Source: an uncultured Oscillibacter sp. (lineage in GTDB: Bacteria > Bacillota > Clostridia > Oscillospirales > Oscillospiraceae). Taken from it: 64,000 bases of DNA. The notes beneath the pieces are model-generated. The model ran no database searches. It saw nothing but the letters and a program-made list of their open reading frames with translations, and was not told where the DNA came from. The DNA lies in assembly GCA_910587875.1 (NCBI GenBank), contig CAJUOD010000004.1, forward strand, positions 1-64,000, given 5' to 3'. Each line of letters opens with the position of its first letter. Positions within the stretch are counted from its first letter, which is position 1. Below, in pieces: positions 27,110 through 35,238 of the stretch. Both the position numbers and the translations under genes were made by a program.

Positions 27110-27384
27110 TTTCCATATCCTCCTTGTCGATTTTGAGTGTATCATCAAACAAGCCCGGCCTCGATTCACCTCCCTGACGGCGGAAACAAGCTGATATACG
27201 CTTCTTCAAAATGCAACTCCCATAGGAGTAATTGCCGGAGCCAAAACAGTCCATAAAGCAGAAAAATGCCGCAAAACGCCAACTTTCAGAATTCAAACAC
27301 ACCGTACAGGGGACGGCTGCGAACTTTGCGCCACCGGCTTGGGCGGGCTGCCCGAAGACCGGCGGCAGTTCAATTTTGCGTTTG
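27110..27384 (-). promoter_or_regulatory. Leader between the riboswitch and the permease gene
   Basis: This 275-nt stretch has no gene I trust. Just after the aptamer a GC-rich stem (GCCGCCGG with CCGGTGGC) could be the expression platform, but no clear U-tract follows it. Confidence 0.4.
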
Positions 27385-27453
27385 AATCTTATAGTTGGCT
27401 GTTTACGGCAGCCAGTAGAGACGCTTGCCCGATCGCAAGCATATATAAGACTT
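27385..27453 (-). ncRNA. Purine (guanine-type) riboswitch aptamer
   Basis: On the minus strand, P1 pairs TCTTATA with TATAAGA. P2 (GCTTGC/GCAAGC) is followed by the J2/3 segment CTCTACT. P3 (GGCTG/CAGCC) has the conserved loop CCGTAAA, and J3/1 is AACTATAAG. A C lies at the ligand-pairing position of J3/1, where adenine sensors have U, so guanine or hypoxanthine is expected. The P2 loop (GATCGG) departs from the usual GATATGG. It lies 276 nt before the purine permease start. Confidence 0.85.
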
Positions 27454-27491
27454 TGAGCGATTCGCGGAAGGCGTTTCCGCTTTCCAAAATC

Positions 27492-27521
27492 ACCTTAGCA
27501 CGGAAAGGTCGACCTTGTCAA
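27492..27521 (-). promoter_or_regulatory. Promoter of the purine operon
   Basis: On the minus strand, TTGACA (27521-27516), an 18-nt spacer and TAAGGT (27497-27492) lie about 40 nt before the aptamer. Confidence 0.55.
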
Positions 27522-27760
27522 GCCGTGTTGAAGGGGCCAGAATATTTTTGGGACATCCAAACAATTTGTTTGGTTTCTTTGGGCATAATTACAAGATAAA
27601 GCGTGTTTTCCAGAGAAGAACATGGTATATTGAACTATAAAACGCGGTAATAAAAACCGAATATGGACGGATGCTTTGTGAATGGAAACTTGAAGATGAG
27701 CAGAGCGGGATTGAAGCAATGCCGAAAAGCCTGACAGCACAAGGCTTTTTGTTAAAAACA

Positions 27761-27810
27761 AGAGTAGGGGTATTGCACAGTCCAATAAAACTGTTCAATA
27801 CTCCTACCCT
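27761..27810 (-). terminator. Repeated hairpin terminator element, copy 2
   Basis: The stem AGAGTAGGGGTATT...AATACTCCTACCCT has a centre nearly identical to copy 1 (24323-24380). It lies just after the HAD gene on the minus strand. Between 27522 and 27760 I see no credible gene. Confidence 0.8.
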
Positions 27811-27841
27811 AATTCAAGTTTTTTATGTTTACAGCGTCCCG

Positions 27842-28672
27842 TTAAATCAAACCCAAATGCGCAAACGCGCGGTACAAACCGTCCTCGGCCACCGGAGGAC
27901 AGACCAGATCGGCGGCCTCTTTTAGGGCCGCGCTGCCGTTGCCCATGCAGACCGAATATCCCGCCGTCTGGAGCATTTCCAGGTCATTCATGCTGTCGCC
28001 AAAGGCAATGGTGTTCTCTGCGGCAATTCCCAGGTATTCACTCAGCCGAAGCACGGCGGTTCCCTTGTTGAAGGCTTTGTTGATCAGTTCTCCGTTGACA
28101 ATTCCACAGGCGTCCGTGTCCTGTACGCAGAAATGAAAGTCGTCTTCCAACGCTCGCATCGGCGCTTCCAGGCGTTCCCGTCCGGGACTCATGAAGGTCA
28201 GGCCGTAGATCGGCTCCCCGCCGTACTCCGCCATGGGGCGGATATCCAGCTCGCTTTCGATCTGCACCCGCCAGCGCAGCAGCTCGCTGTTGGCCTTGGA
28301 CTGGGCGTTTGCCGCAAGGAACTCCTTGAAGCCCTCGTCCGTATAGCTGTAGTTCCTGCTTCCGATGGTACGGTAGACGCCGCTCTCCTGAAAAACCGTC
28401 AGCACCCGTTCCTGCTGTTCCGGCGTCATGGGGCAGTCATAGACTATCTGATCGCCGTACTCGATGCAGCCTCCGGAGCAGCTGATAACTCCGTCAAACC
28501 CATACTTCAGCAGCGGAGACAGCATTCCGTAATTTCGCCCGGAGCACAGGACCGCCTTGTGTCCGTTTGCCTGGGCGCGGCGGATTGCCTCCAGCGCCGA
28601 GTCCGGGGGGACGTTTTTCCCAGGCTCCGTCAGGGTGCCGTCGATATCCAAGAAAATCAGCTTCTTTTCCAT
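27842..28672 (-). CDS. HAD-IIB (Cof-type) phosphatase
   Basis: The start at 28672 is chosen because AAGGAG lies 6 nt upstream; the frame's first ATG (28690) has none. The 276-residue protein has motif I FLDIDGTLTE (Asp9, Asp11), motif II LCSGRNYG, the Lys region NKGTAVLRL and motif IV AFGDSMNDLEML. It is probably a sugar-phosphate phosphatase. It is divergent from the IIBCA transporter gene and has its own perfect promoter. Confidence 0.9.
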   Translation of the reverse strand: MEKKLIFLDIDGTLTEPGKNVPPDSALEAIRRAQANGHKAVLCSGRNYGMLSPLLKYGFDGVISCSGGCIEYGDQIVYDCPMTPEQQERVLTVFQESGVYRTIGSRNYSYTDEGFKEFLAANAQSKANSELLRWRVQIESELDIRPMAEYGGEPIYGLTFMSPGRERLEAPMRALEDDFHFCVQDTDACGIVNGELINKAFNKGTAVLRLSEYLGIAAENTIAFGDSMNDLEMLQTAGYSVCMGNGSAALKEAADLVCPPVAEDGLYRAFAHLGLI

Positions 28673-28728
28673 AGGGATCTCCTTCTCCATAGTTTGCTTT
28701 ATAATGTACTCGCGTTCATTCTTTAATG

Positions 28729-28756
28729 ATTATATATAACAGGACTGCATTGTCAA
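28729..28756 (-). promoter_or_regulatory. Promoter of the HAD phosphatase gene
   Basis: On the minus strand, TTGACA (28756-28751), 16 nt, TATAAT (28734-28729): both boxes are consensus. Confidence 0.85.
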
Positions 28757-28803
28757 TAAGAAACGGCTGCTTTCTCCGCTTGTCGCTTCAATTCATCTAT
28801 TTG

Positions 28804-28821
28804 TACAGTCTAAACGCTGTA
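28804..28821. promoter_or_regulatory. Possible LacI-type operator
   Basis: TACAG-8 nt-CTGTA lies between the divergent promoters, 20 nt before the -35 of the PTS gene. The LacI gene downstream could bind it. Confidence 0.3.
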
Positions 28822-28840
28822 TTTTTGACACATCTCACGA

Positions 28841-28869
28841 TTGACAGGGGCCAGGCGTTGTGATAGTTT
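28841..28869 (+). promoter_or_regulatory. Promoter of the IIBCA transporter gene
   Basis: TTGACA, 17 nt and a weak TAGTTT with an upstream TG lie about 75 nt before the start. Confidence 0.45.
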
Positions 28870-28951
28870 TTATTTACGAAATGAGCGCGCGCACATAAAT
28901 GGAAACCCAAGCGGTCCCAGGGATATTCTTGTTTGTTATGAGGAGGAAGCT

Positions 28952-30871
28952 ATGAACTACGATTATGCGAAGATAGCGCGGGAGGTCATTGCGGCGGTGG
29001 GCGGACCCGAAAACATCCGTTCCGCCGCCCACTGTGCCACGCGCCTGCGTCTGATCGTGGCCGACCGGGCCAAAGCAGACGACGAGAAAGTGGGAGAGAT
29101 CGACGCGGTGAAGGGCACCTTCTACACCGCCGGTCAATATCAGATCATCTTCGGCACCGGGCACGTCAACCGGGTCTATGAGCAGATCACTCAGCTGGGC
29201 ATCGCCGAGACCACTGCCAGCGAGGCCAAGGAAGCCAAGATGGAGGGCAAAAACCGGGTTCAGAAGGCCATCCGCACTTTCGGCGACGTGTTTGTCCCGG
29301 TGATCCCCGCCCTGGTGGCAACCGGTTTGTTTCTGGGCCTAAAGGGCGCTTTGCTGAACAACAACTTCCTGGCCCTGTTCGGCATGACCAACGCCGACAT
29401 TCCCCAGACCTTCCAGGTGCTGGTGGACGTGCTCTCCGGCACCACCTTCGCTTTCCTGCCTGCCATCGTCTGCTGGTCCACCTTCCGGGTCTTCGGCGGC
29501 TCCCCGGTGCTGGGGCTGATTCTAGGCCTCATGCTGGTCAACGGCTCCCTGCCCAACGCCTACTCGGTGGCCGACCCCAGCAGCGGCGTGACGCCTTTGA
29601 TGCTCTTCGGGTTCATACCCATCGTGGGCTATCAGGGCAGCATTCTGCCCGCCTTCGTGGCCGGCGTCCTGGGCAGCAAGCTGGAGAAGAAGCTGCGGAA
29701 AACCGTGCCCGCCGTCTTCGACTTTATGATTACGCCCTTCCTGGTTCTGCTCATCATGCTGGTGCTCTCTCTGCTGGTCATTGGGCCCCTGCTGCACGCC
29801 CTGGAGAACGTCCTGCTGGTGATTGTGGAGAGCGCCTTGGCGCTGCCCCTGGGCCTGGGCGGCCTGGTGGTGGGTTTCTTCTGGTCCATCATCACCCTGA
29901 CCGGCGTGCACCACATCTTCAACATGCTGGAGATCAGCCTTCTGTCCAGCACCGGGTTCAACCCCTTTAACGCCATTTTGTGCATGTGCGGCTTTTCCTC
30001 CGCCGGCGTGTGCCTGGCCATCTCCCTGAAAGCGAAGAAGAAGGAAATCCGCGCCATCGGCCCCAGCGCCACCGCCTCCGCCCTGCTGGGCATCGGTGAG
30101 CCCGCCCTCTTCGGCGTCATCCTGCGCTACGGCCTGAAGCCCTTCCTGCTCAGCTGCTCCATCAACGGTGTGGCCGGTATGATCGCCATGCTGCTGGGGA
30201 TGAAGGGAACCGGAAATGGAATCACCACCATCCCCGGCATGCTGCTGTACATTTATTCTCCTACCCAGATTCTGATGTATATCGTGCTGGCGGCCGCCGT
30301 CTTTGCCACCGCCTTCAGCCTGACCTGGATGTTTGCCGTGCCCCCGGAGGTGATGGAGGCGGACGCCCCCAAGGGCGCCAAGAAGGCGGAGCCCGCTCCC
30401 GCTCCCGTGCCCGCCCCCTTCCCCGAAGAGCTGGGCTCCGTAGCAAAGGGTAGTTTCGTTCCCATGGAGGAGATCCCCGATCAGACCTTCGCCCAGGGCG
30501 TGCTGGGAACCTGCTGCGGCGTCACTCCCGAGGAGGGCAAGGTCTACGCACCCATGGACGGGACCATCAGCCAGCTGGCCGAGACCTGCCATGCCGTGGG
30601 CATTGAGGCCGAGGGCGTGGAGCTGCTGATCCATGTGGGCGTGGACACTGTAGAGATGAAGGGCGACGGCTTCCAAAGCCACGTCAAGGAGGGGCAGACC
30701 GTGAAAAAAGGCGACCTCCTCCTGACGGTGGACCTGGAAAAGGTCAAAGCCGCCGGACATCCCTCCACCATCGTGGTTGTGGTCACGAATTCCGATGACC
30801 TCGCTTCCGTGGAAGCGGCCGCCTCCGGCGCGGTCCGGCCCGGCGACCCGCTGATGCGCTTGAAAGCTTGA
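28952..30871 (+). CDS. PTS IIBCA transporter, glucose superfamily (sucrose/beta-glucoside type)
   Basis: The ATG at 28952 follows AGGAGGA; the longer open frame overlaps the promoter. The 639-residue protein is ordered IIB (1-85, Cys28 in SAAHCATRLRL), IIC (about 105-470; GVHHIFNMLE, LGIGEPALFGV), a Pro/Ala linker (about 475-500) and IIA (about 515-639; His561 in LLIHVGVDTV). It imports and phosphorylates a sugar, probably a disaccharide of the sucrose or beta-glucoside kind. The downstream LacI gene is its likely regulator. No glycosidase gene is adjacent. Confidence 0.93.
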   Translation: MNYDYAKIAREVIAAVGGPENIRSAAHCATRLRLIVADRAKADDEKVGEIDAVKGTFYTAGQYQIIFGTGHVNRVYEQITQLGIAETTASEAKEAKMEGKNRVQKAIRTFGDVFVPVIPALVATGLFLGLKGALLNNNFLALFGMTNADIPQTFQVLVDVLSGTTFAFLPAIVCWSTFRVFGGSPVLGLILGLMLVNGSLPNAYSVADPSSGVTPLMLFGFIPIVGYQGSILPAFVAGVLGSKLEKKLRKTVPAVFDFMITPFLVLLIMLVLSLLVIGPLLHALENVLLVIVESALALPLGLGGLVVGFFWSIITLTGVHHIFNMLEISLLSSTGFNPFNAILCMCGFSSAGVCLAISLKAKKKEIRAIGPSATASALLGIGEPALFGVILRYGLKPFLLSCSINGVAGMIAMLLGMKGTGNGITTIPGMLLYIYSPTQILMYIVLAAAVFATAFSLTWMFAVPPEVMEADAPKGAKKAEPAPAPVPAPFPEELGSVAKGSFVPMEEIPDQTFAQGVLGTCCGVTPEEGKVYAPMDGTISQLAETCHAVGIEAEGVELLIHVGVDTVEMKGDGFQSHVKEGQTVKKGDLLLTVDLEKVKAAGHPSTIVVVVTNSDDLASVEAAASGAVRPGDPLMRLKA

Positions 30872-30902
30872 TACCTCCCGTTCTCCACTCCTTCCTATAT
30901 GC

Positions 30903-30946
30903 AAGAGCAAGCGGCCCATCTCTGACGGAGACGGGCCGCTGCTCTT
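30903..30946 (+). terminator. Stem-loop between the transporter and LacI genes
   Basis: AAGAGC and AGCGGCCC pair with GGGCCGCT and GCTCTT. There is no U-run, so it may reduce rather than stop read-through into the regulator. Confidence 0.55.
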
Positions 30947-30995
30947 GACGGGAAACGGCGGATAGGATAAAATAACACAAAAAGGAGGGATTGCG

Positions 30996-32003
30996 ATGGC
31001 CAGTATGCAGGATATTGCAGATAAGGCGGGGGTTTCCCGGGTCACGGTCTCCCGGGTGCTGTCCAATCACCCTTCTGTAAAAGCGGAGACCCGGAAAAAG
31101 GTGCTCTACTGGGTCAAGGCCCTGGACTACGAGCCGAACCTGATCGCCCAGAGCCTGGCGGGGAACCGGACGAATATTATCGGGCTGCTGGTGCCGGAAA
31201 TCGCCTACCCATTTTTCAGCGAGATCATTGAGGCGATTGAAAATCAGGCTTTTTATGAGGGCTACAGCACCATCATCTGTAATACCCGCCGCAGTCTGGA
31301 AAAGGAAAAAAATATTCTGGCGGAGCTGCGCCAGCGGAAAGTGGACGGCATCATCGCGGTGCCGGTCTCTCCGGAGAAGAGCCTGCCCGCCTTCCAGCGT
31401 TTACAGGTCCCAGCGGTGATGATTACCAAGCGCATGGAGGGGTTCAGCTGTGTGTACATCTCCCATTACGCCGGGGGACAGCAGATGGCCAAGCACTTTT
31501 TGAACGTCGGATTCCAGAAAATCGGTTATATCGGCCCCACCAGGGACACCACTTCAGCCTTGAAATACGCCGGTTTTCAAAATTACCTGGCGGCAAACCG
31601 GGTGGAGCTGGTGGACGTGATCGACTGCCCCGCGCCGGAGAATATGAATGCCAGCCTGGTCTGTAAGCTGGTAAAGGAATACGCCGCGGGTCCGGGGCTG
31701 CGCTGCGAAGCGTATCTGGCCAACGATGACATTACGGCTTGCGAGGCGATTGCCGCCTTCCGTGAGCTGGGCTATTCGGTTCCTCAGGATATTGCCATTG
31801 CCGGGTTTGACAATTCCCTGCTGGCAAAGGAGATCAGTCCGAAGCTGACCGCCCTGGCCCAGCCCTTGGAGGAGATCGGCAGGAAGGCGGTTGAAGTGCT
31901 GCTGAATCAGCTGAACGACAACGCGGAACCGCAGATGTACGAATTGGAATCCCGGGTGATTGTAAGGGAGTCTACCATTCAGTTTGTGTCTCCCTCAAAA
32001 TAA
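30996..32003 (+). CDS. LacI-family transcription regulator
   Basis: The 335-residue protein has the LacI HTH (MQDIADKAGVSRVTVSRVLSN) at its N-terminus, a hinge helix and a ribose-binding-type core (GLLVPEIAYPFFSEI, IAGFDNSLLA). AAAGGAGGG lies 8 nt before ATG. It follows the PTS gene with a stem-loop between and probably controls it in response to the imported sugar. It is the last GC-rich gene before the AT-rich island. Confidence 0.94.
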   Translation: MASMQDIADKAGVSRVTVSRVLSNHPSVKAETRKKVLYWVKALDYEPNLIAQSLAGNRTNIIGLLVPEIAYPFFSEIIEAIENQAFYEGYSTIICNTRRSLEKEKNILAELRQRKVDGIIAVPVSPEKSLPAFQRLQVPAVMITKRMEGFSCVYISHYAGGQQMAKHFLNVGFQKIGYIGPTRDTTSALKYAGFQNYLAANRVELVDVIDCPAPENMNASLVCKLVKEYAAGPGLRCEAYLANDDITACEAIAAFRELGYSVPQDIAIAGFDNSLLAKEISPKLTALAQPLEEIGRKAVEVLLNQLNDNAEPQMYELESRVIVRESTIQFVSPSK

Positions 32004-32226
32004 ACGGAGGTCCTGGTATTTGTTCCCGCGAGGTTGTGGGATGGATGGTTTTCAAAGCGGCATATCAAAAACGGGACAGGTCCAGCGGGTTAACGGTTGA
32101 GATTTGAAGAATTGCAAGGAAAAGAGAAGATATAAGGTTTATGAGAAATCCCGTGTCTAAAAAGTGAATCTGGATAAACTTTTTATGAAGACTTTTCCCA
32201 TTTTTCAAAAGGATGTCTTTCTTAGA

Positions 32227-32400
32227 GCTTTTTGAAACCCCAGTGATATCAATGGATACAGCATAAAGCGGAGCCGCTTCTCGATAAAACAGTTCGAAAA
32301 ACGACTCCACTTCAGATTTTGAAAACTCAATCACTCCAATGGTTACAAAGCGAACCAAGGTCGTCTTCCAATAAAAAGGTTCGAAAACCGCCCCCGCTTC
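32227..32400. repeat. Tandem imperfect repeat after the methylase gene
   Basis: Two diverged units of about 87 bp (32314-32400 and 32227-32313) each carry a TTTTCGAAC...TTTTAT core and the same spacing of blocks. An open frame (32065-32406, minus) crosses them, but I do not trust it as a gene. A related hairpin occurs at 44807-44837. Nothing else is seen between 32004 and 32226. Confidence 0.5.
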
Positions 32401-32406
32401 ACGCAC

Positions 32407-33984
32407 TTACCGTCTTCGCTTCATGAGCTTTCTTCTTATATTATTCAGTCGGTCTATTTCTTCCTTCCCATAGTCTTTTTCTATGGTTCGTGAGTTGACA
32501 AAAGAAATAATCTCTTCTATCTCAGTATTCTCACGAAACAGCCTTGCCAGTTGCATGAAGTCCTTTTCATCAATTGTGTGATAAGGGACAGATAAGCTTT
32601 TAAATTCGCTTGGTATTAGTTCAGAAACACCCCCTGCATAGAACCGCCCATAGTACTCACATTGCATTAATGTTAAAGAATTATAAAAGCAGAAAGCTAA
32701 ATTTTTCCTATCGTAACCATGGTGCAGACGCATATTGTAGGCAATATCTGTGGAATAGGCATCTGCCTCGTTCACACAGATTCGGGGAAATTTATCATAA
32801 CGTTTGAAAAAAAAGAGCTCACCATTTTGAATGATTGGAACCCCGTACCACGGTTTTCGGTCTTTGCATTTGTAGCGCTCCCGTAATTTGATCCCTGCTG
32901 CATTTTTCTCTTCCCCTACATCACGCAGATACTTCTGTAGCGTCCTTGAGAAAGAGGACGGGTCTGTATGTGAAAGGTTTAGCAAATAGATTCGCTTCCC
33001 TGCCTTTCCGAGCTGCTCGATCACCTCTCTTGTTAGCAGGAATTTACCATTTAACATGCTGCTTTTAGAAATCGTTGGGAGAACAAACGTCTGACAATCC
33101 AAATCCTTTACTTGTTTTTCAGTCAAAATAAATGTGTTATTTGCTCCGGTGACAATACCAGGAGACGCATCGCACAAATCAGAAACTTTGGGGTATTTTG
33201 CGTCAAAGCTGTTTAAAAAATCGATATCCTCATCCGCGAGGATGGCATTTGTCCATTTTTTCAGCGGCTTATTCCGCTCAATTCTAGACTCATAACAAGG
33301 CACATAAGAATCTAGAAGATTGTAAATCTTAAACAAGATGTGCGGTTGTCTTGAGGCCTCATTAGTCAAATAAACGAGGCAGGAATCTTGTTCTATTTCT
33401 GGAAACATTCTCTCCTGAAAGGACAAAATATGGATGCTGTTGAATTGCTTTTCCAGAAAGAGCCGGATCTGTTCGGCATATTGAACCTGCAAAAACTCCA
33501 TAGGAAGCACAAAAAAGATGCATCCGCTAGGGGCTAGACAAGAAATGGCAGCCAACAAAAACGCGACCCACATATTTTGCATCATGGAAGTTGGCAACTG
33601 ATACTTTTCACAAATAGCCCTGGCTTTTTCTTTTGAAGGGTCTGTCATATTCTTAATGCTGATATACGGAGGGTTGCCGATAATCAGCTGAAACTTTCCT
33701 ACTGCGTTTTCAGCAAAATGCAAAAAATCACTGTGGATAATTGGTATTGAAGGATAACGCTTATGTAGATCGTTTGCTTTTTCCTCGTCTATTTCCACTG
33801 CTGTGAGTTCGGCAATCCCCGGAAGCGTTTGAAATACCTCCAGAAATCGCCCATCTCCTGCTGATGGTTCCAGGATAGTTTGATAGGATTTCTGCTCCCG
33901 TAGAAGATAGTCGATCATAAAGCGGACTATGCTGTACGGTGTATAATACGATCCGGAAATCTTATCCTCACGTTTTTTTTTCAT
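32407..33984 (-). CDS. N6-adenine DNA methylase, Eco57I-like
   Basis: The ATG at 33984 overlaps the HNH gene's stop (ATGA), so it is preferred to the frame's first ATG at 34086. The 525-residue protein has GSYYTP (11-16), motif I EPSAGDGRF (39-47), NPPY (104-107) and a C-terminal target-recognition-like half (PTISKSSMLN, YNMRLHHGYD). This is the gamma-class adenine methylase layout seen in Eco57I/TaqI types. No nuclease domain is fused. Partners are the HNH protein, receiver-like protein and dual GHKL protein upstream, which suggests a composite defence cassette. AT content is well above the flanks. Confidence 0.88.
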   Translation of the reverse strand: MKKKREDKISGSYYTPYSIVRFMIDYLLREQKSYQTILEPSAGDGRFLEVFQTLPGIAELTAVEIDEEKANDLHKRYPSIPIIHSDFLHFAENAVGKFQLIIGNPPYISIKNMTDPSKEKARAICEKYQLPTSMMQNMWVAFLLAAISCLAPSGCIFFVLPMEFLQVQYAEQIRLFLEKQFNSIHILSFQERMFPEIEQDSCLVYLTNEASRQPHILFKIYNLLDSYVPCYESRIERNKPLKKWTNAILADEDIDFLNSFDAKYPKVSDLCDASPGIVTGANNTFILTEKQVKDLDCQTFVLPTISKSSMLNGKFLLTREVIEQLGKAGKRIYLLNLSHTDPSSFSRTLQKYLRDVGEEKNAAGIKLRERYKCKDRKPWYGVPIIQNGELFFFKRYDKFPRICVNEADAYSTDIAYNMRLHHGYDRKNLAFCFYNSLTLMQCEYYGRFYAGGVSELIPSEFKSLSVPYHTIDEKDFMQLARLFRENTEIEEIISFVNSRTIEKDYGKEEIDRLNNIRRKLMKRRR

Positions 33985-34637
33985 GATGTTCCACCCGTCG
34001 TTACCGTCATATTCCGCATCTTTAAGATATTGAGCTGTATTCTCATTAGCTTGCTTTTGCGCCCCTCGTCCTTTTCCTTCTGACACATTTCATCGAGCAT
34101 CAGCACCAGATAATCCAGGCGCCTCGCTTCGTGGTCCAGGTGGAGGGCGTGGAAAAAACTTTTGATAAATCGATCGTTTGCATATGTATCGCAGATCTGA
34201 ATAGCGAATCCTTCGTCCCGGAAAAATACCTTTGCGATGTTCCCATTGTCCACGCAGAGTATCGTATCATAAGGTGCTGCGATAAAAAGGCCCGATTTCC
34301 CACGGTTGCAAGTTATACAGGACCAGACTAGGTTGTTGATTTGGCCTGCCTTGGCCCGGCCAGCCGCGGTTTTCGGGAAAGATGCCTCGTTTATAAAGTG
34401 ATCAATCTCAAAGGACTCCACAGGGAGCAGCCCCCACTTTGCGCCGCAATATGCGCATTTGTTACAATAGATCTCGGCAAACTCCTTGCGGTATGCTCTA
34501 CCCCGCGCCTGGATAAAGTTATAAAAAATCTTCGCCTTAGGATGCTCCTGCCGGATTTTTTCCTCCATCGCCCGCTTTTTCTCTTTTATGCCCTCCGGCA
34601 CAGGACAAAGGGGTGTATTTCTGTAATCTGTATTCAT
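33981..34637 (-). CDS. HNH endonuclease-like protein
   Basis: The 218-residue protein carries an HNH core. CAYC (61-64) and CITCN (107-111) are zinc-type pairs, EIDHFI (77-82) supplies the catalytic His80, and NNLVW lies between. Residues 1-55 are basic and may bind DNA. It lies between the receiver-like gene and the methylase, with a 4-bp overlap to the latter. It could be the nuclease of a restriction-like system in which the methylase marks self. That is inference. Confidence 0.85.
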   Translation of the reverse strand: MNTDYRNTPLCPVPEGIKEKKRAMEEKIRQEHPKAKIFYNFIQARGRAYRKEFAEIYCNKCAYCGAKWGLLPVESFEIDHFINEASFPKTAAGRAKAGQINNLVWSCITCNRGKSGLFIAAPYDTILCVDNGNIAKVFFRDEGFAIQICDTYANDRFIKSFFHALHLDHEARRLDYLVLMLDEMCQKEKDEGRKSKLMRIQLNILKMRNMTVTTGGTS

Positions 34638-34647
34638 TAGAAAACCT

Positions 34648-35238
34648 CTATTTAAGACTCTGGAAGGCCTCTATCAGCGCATCTACGTCTGCTTTTGAAA
34701 TTCCGTCATACTCCGTTATACCGTTCAATGAGTTCATCGTTTTTTCCACCAGAAACTTATCGATACCAGTGTTGAATTCCAGTTTTTGGGATATATTCCG
34801 AAAGGTACGCACACGTTCAATCCGTTCGTCAAGCTGTGCCTTTAGCACCCGGTCATAATATTCTGTGGAGGATTCTGCCCCGCCGCTCTGGTACTTCGGA
34901 ATAATATCGTAATCCATATTCTCGCCATTTTGCGATATGACCAGAACCTCGATAAATGGAAATATTTTCCTCAAGATCATTCGAAACTCCTCGCCGGAAA
35001 ACTTTCCCGTACACAGCCGCTGGTCATTTTCAAATAGCAATGAGTCGATCAGGATCACATTTGCTGAAATAATCACCGGATTCTGTATGAGATCCTCATA
35101 ATTTCGCTCCCCCTGGAAACTGACCTCGTCATAGAGAATATCACAAGCTTCATTCCGGTAAGAATCGTCCAGATATGCGGAGAGCGCCTCCTCACGGTCA
35201 TCATCGATATAGACAAGACGGATACTTTCCTGTTTCAT
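34648..35238 (-). CDS. Receiver-like protein of the dual-GHKL cassette
   Basis: I recognise no named family. The 196-residue protein does have receiver landmarks: acidic run IDDD (11-14), candidate phosphoacceptor Asp65 in ILIDSLLF, Ser in LVISQNG and Lys in IIPKYQ. A helical, charged C-terminal third follows the receiver region and lacks a DNA-binding motif. It overlaps the dual-GHKL gene by 4 bp. It may accept phosphate from that protein and pass the signal to the HNH or methylase, as receiver proteins do in Detocs-type defence. Confidence 0.6.
   Translation of the reverse strand: MKQESIRLVYIDDDREEALSAYLDDSYRNEACDILYDEVSFQGERNYEDLIQNPVIISANVILIDSLLFENDQRLCTGKFSGEEFRMILRKIFPFIEVLVISQNGENMDYDIIPKYQSGGAESSTEYYDRVLKAQLDERIERVRTFRNISQKLEFNTGIDKFLVEKTMNSLNGITEYDGISKADVDALIEAFQSLK

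Noticed and set aside
32065..32406. 113-codon minus-strand frame after the methylase
   Set aside because: It runs through two diverged tandem repeat units and ends in low-quality sequence; a repeat explains it better.
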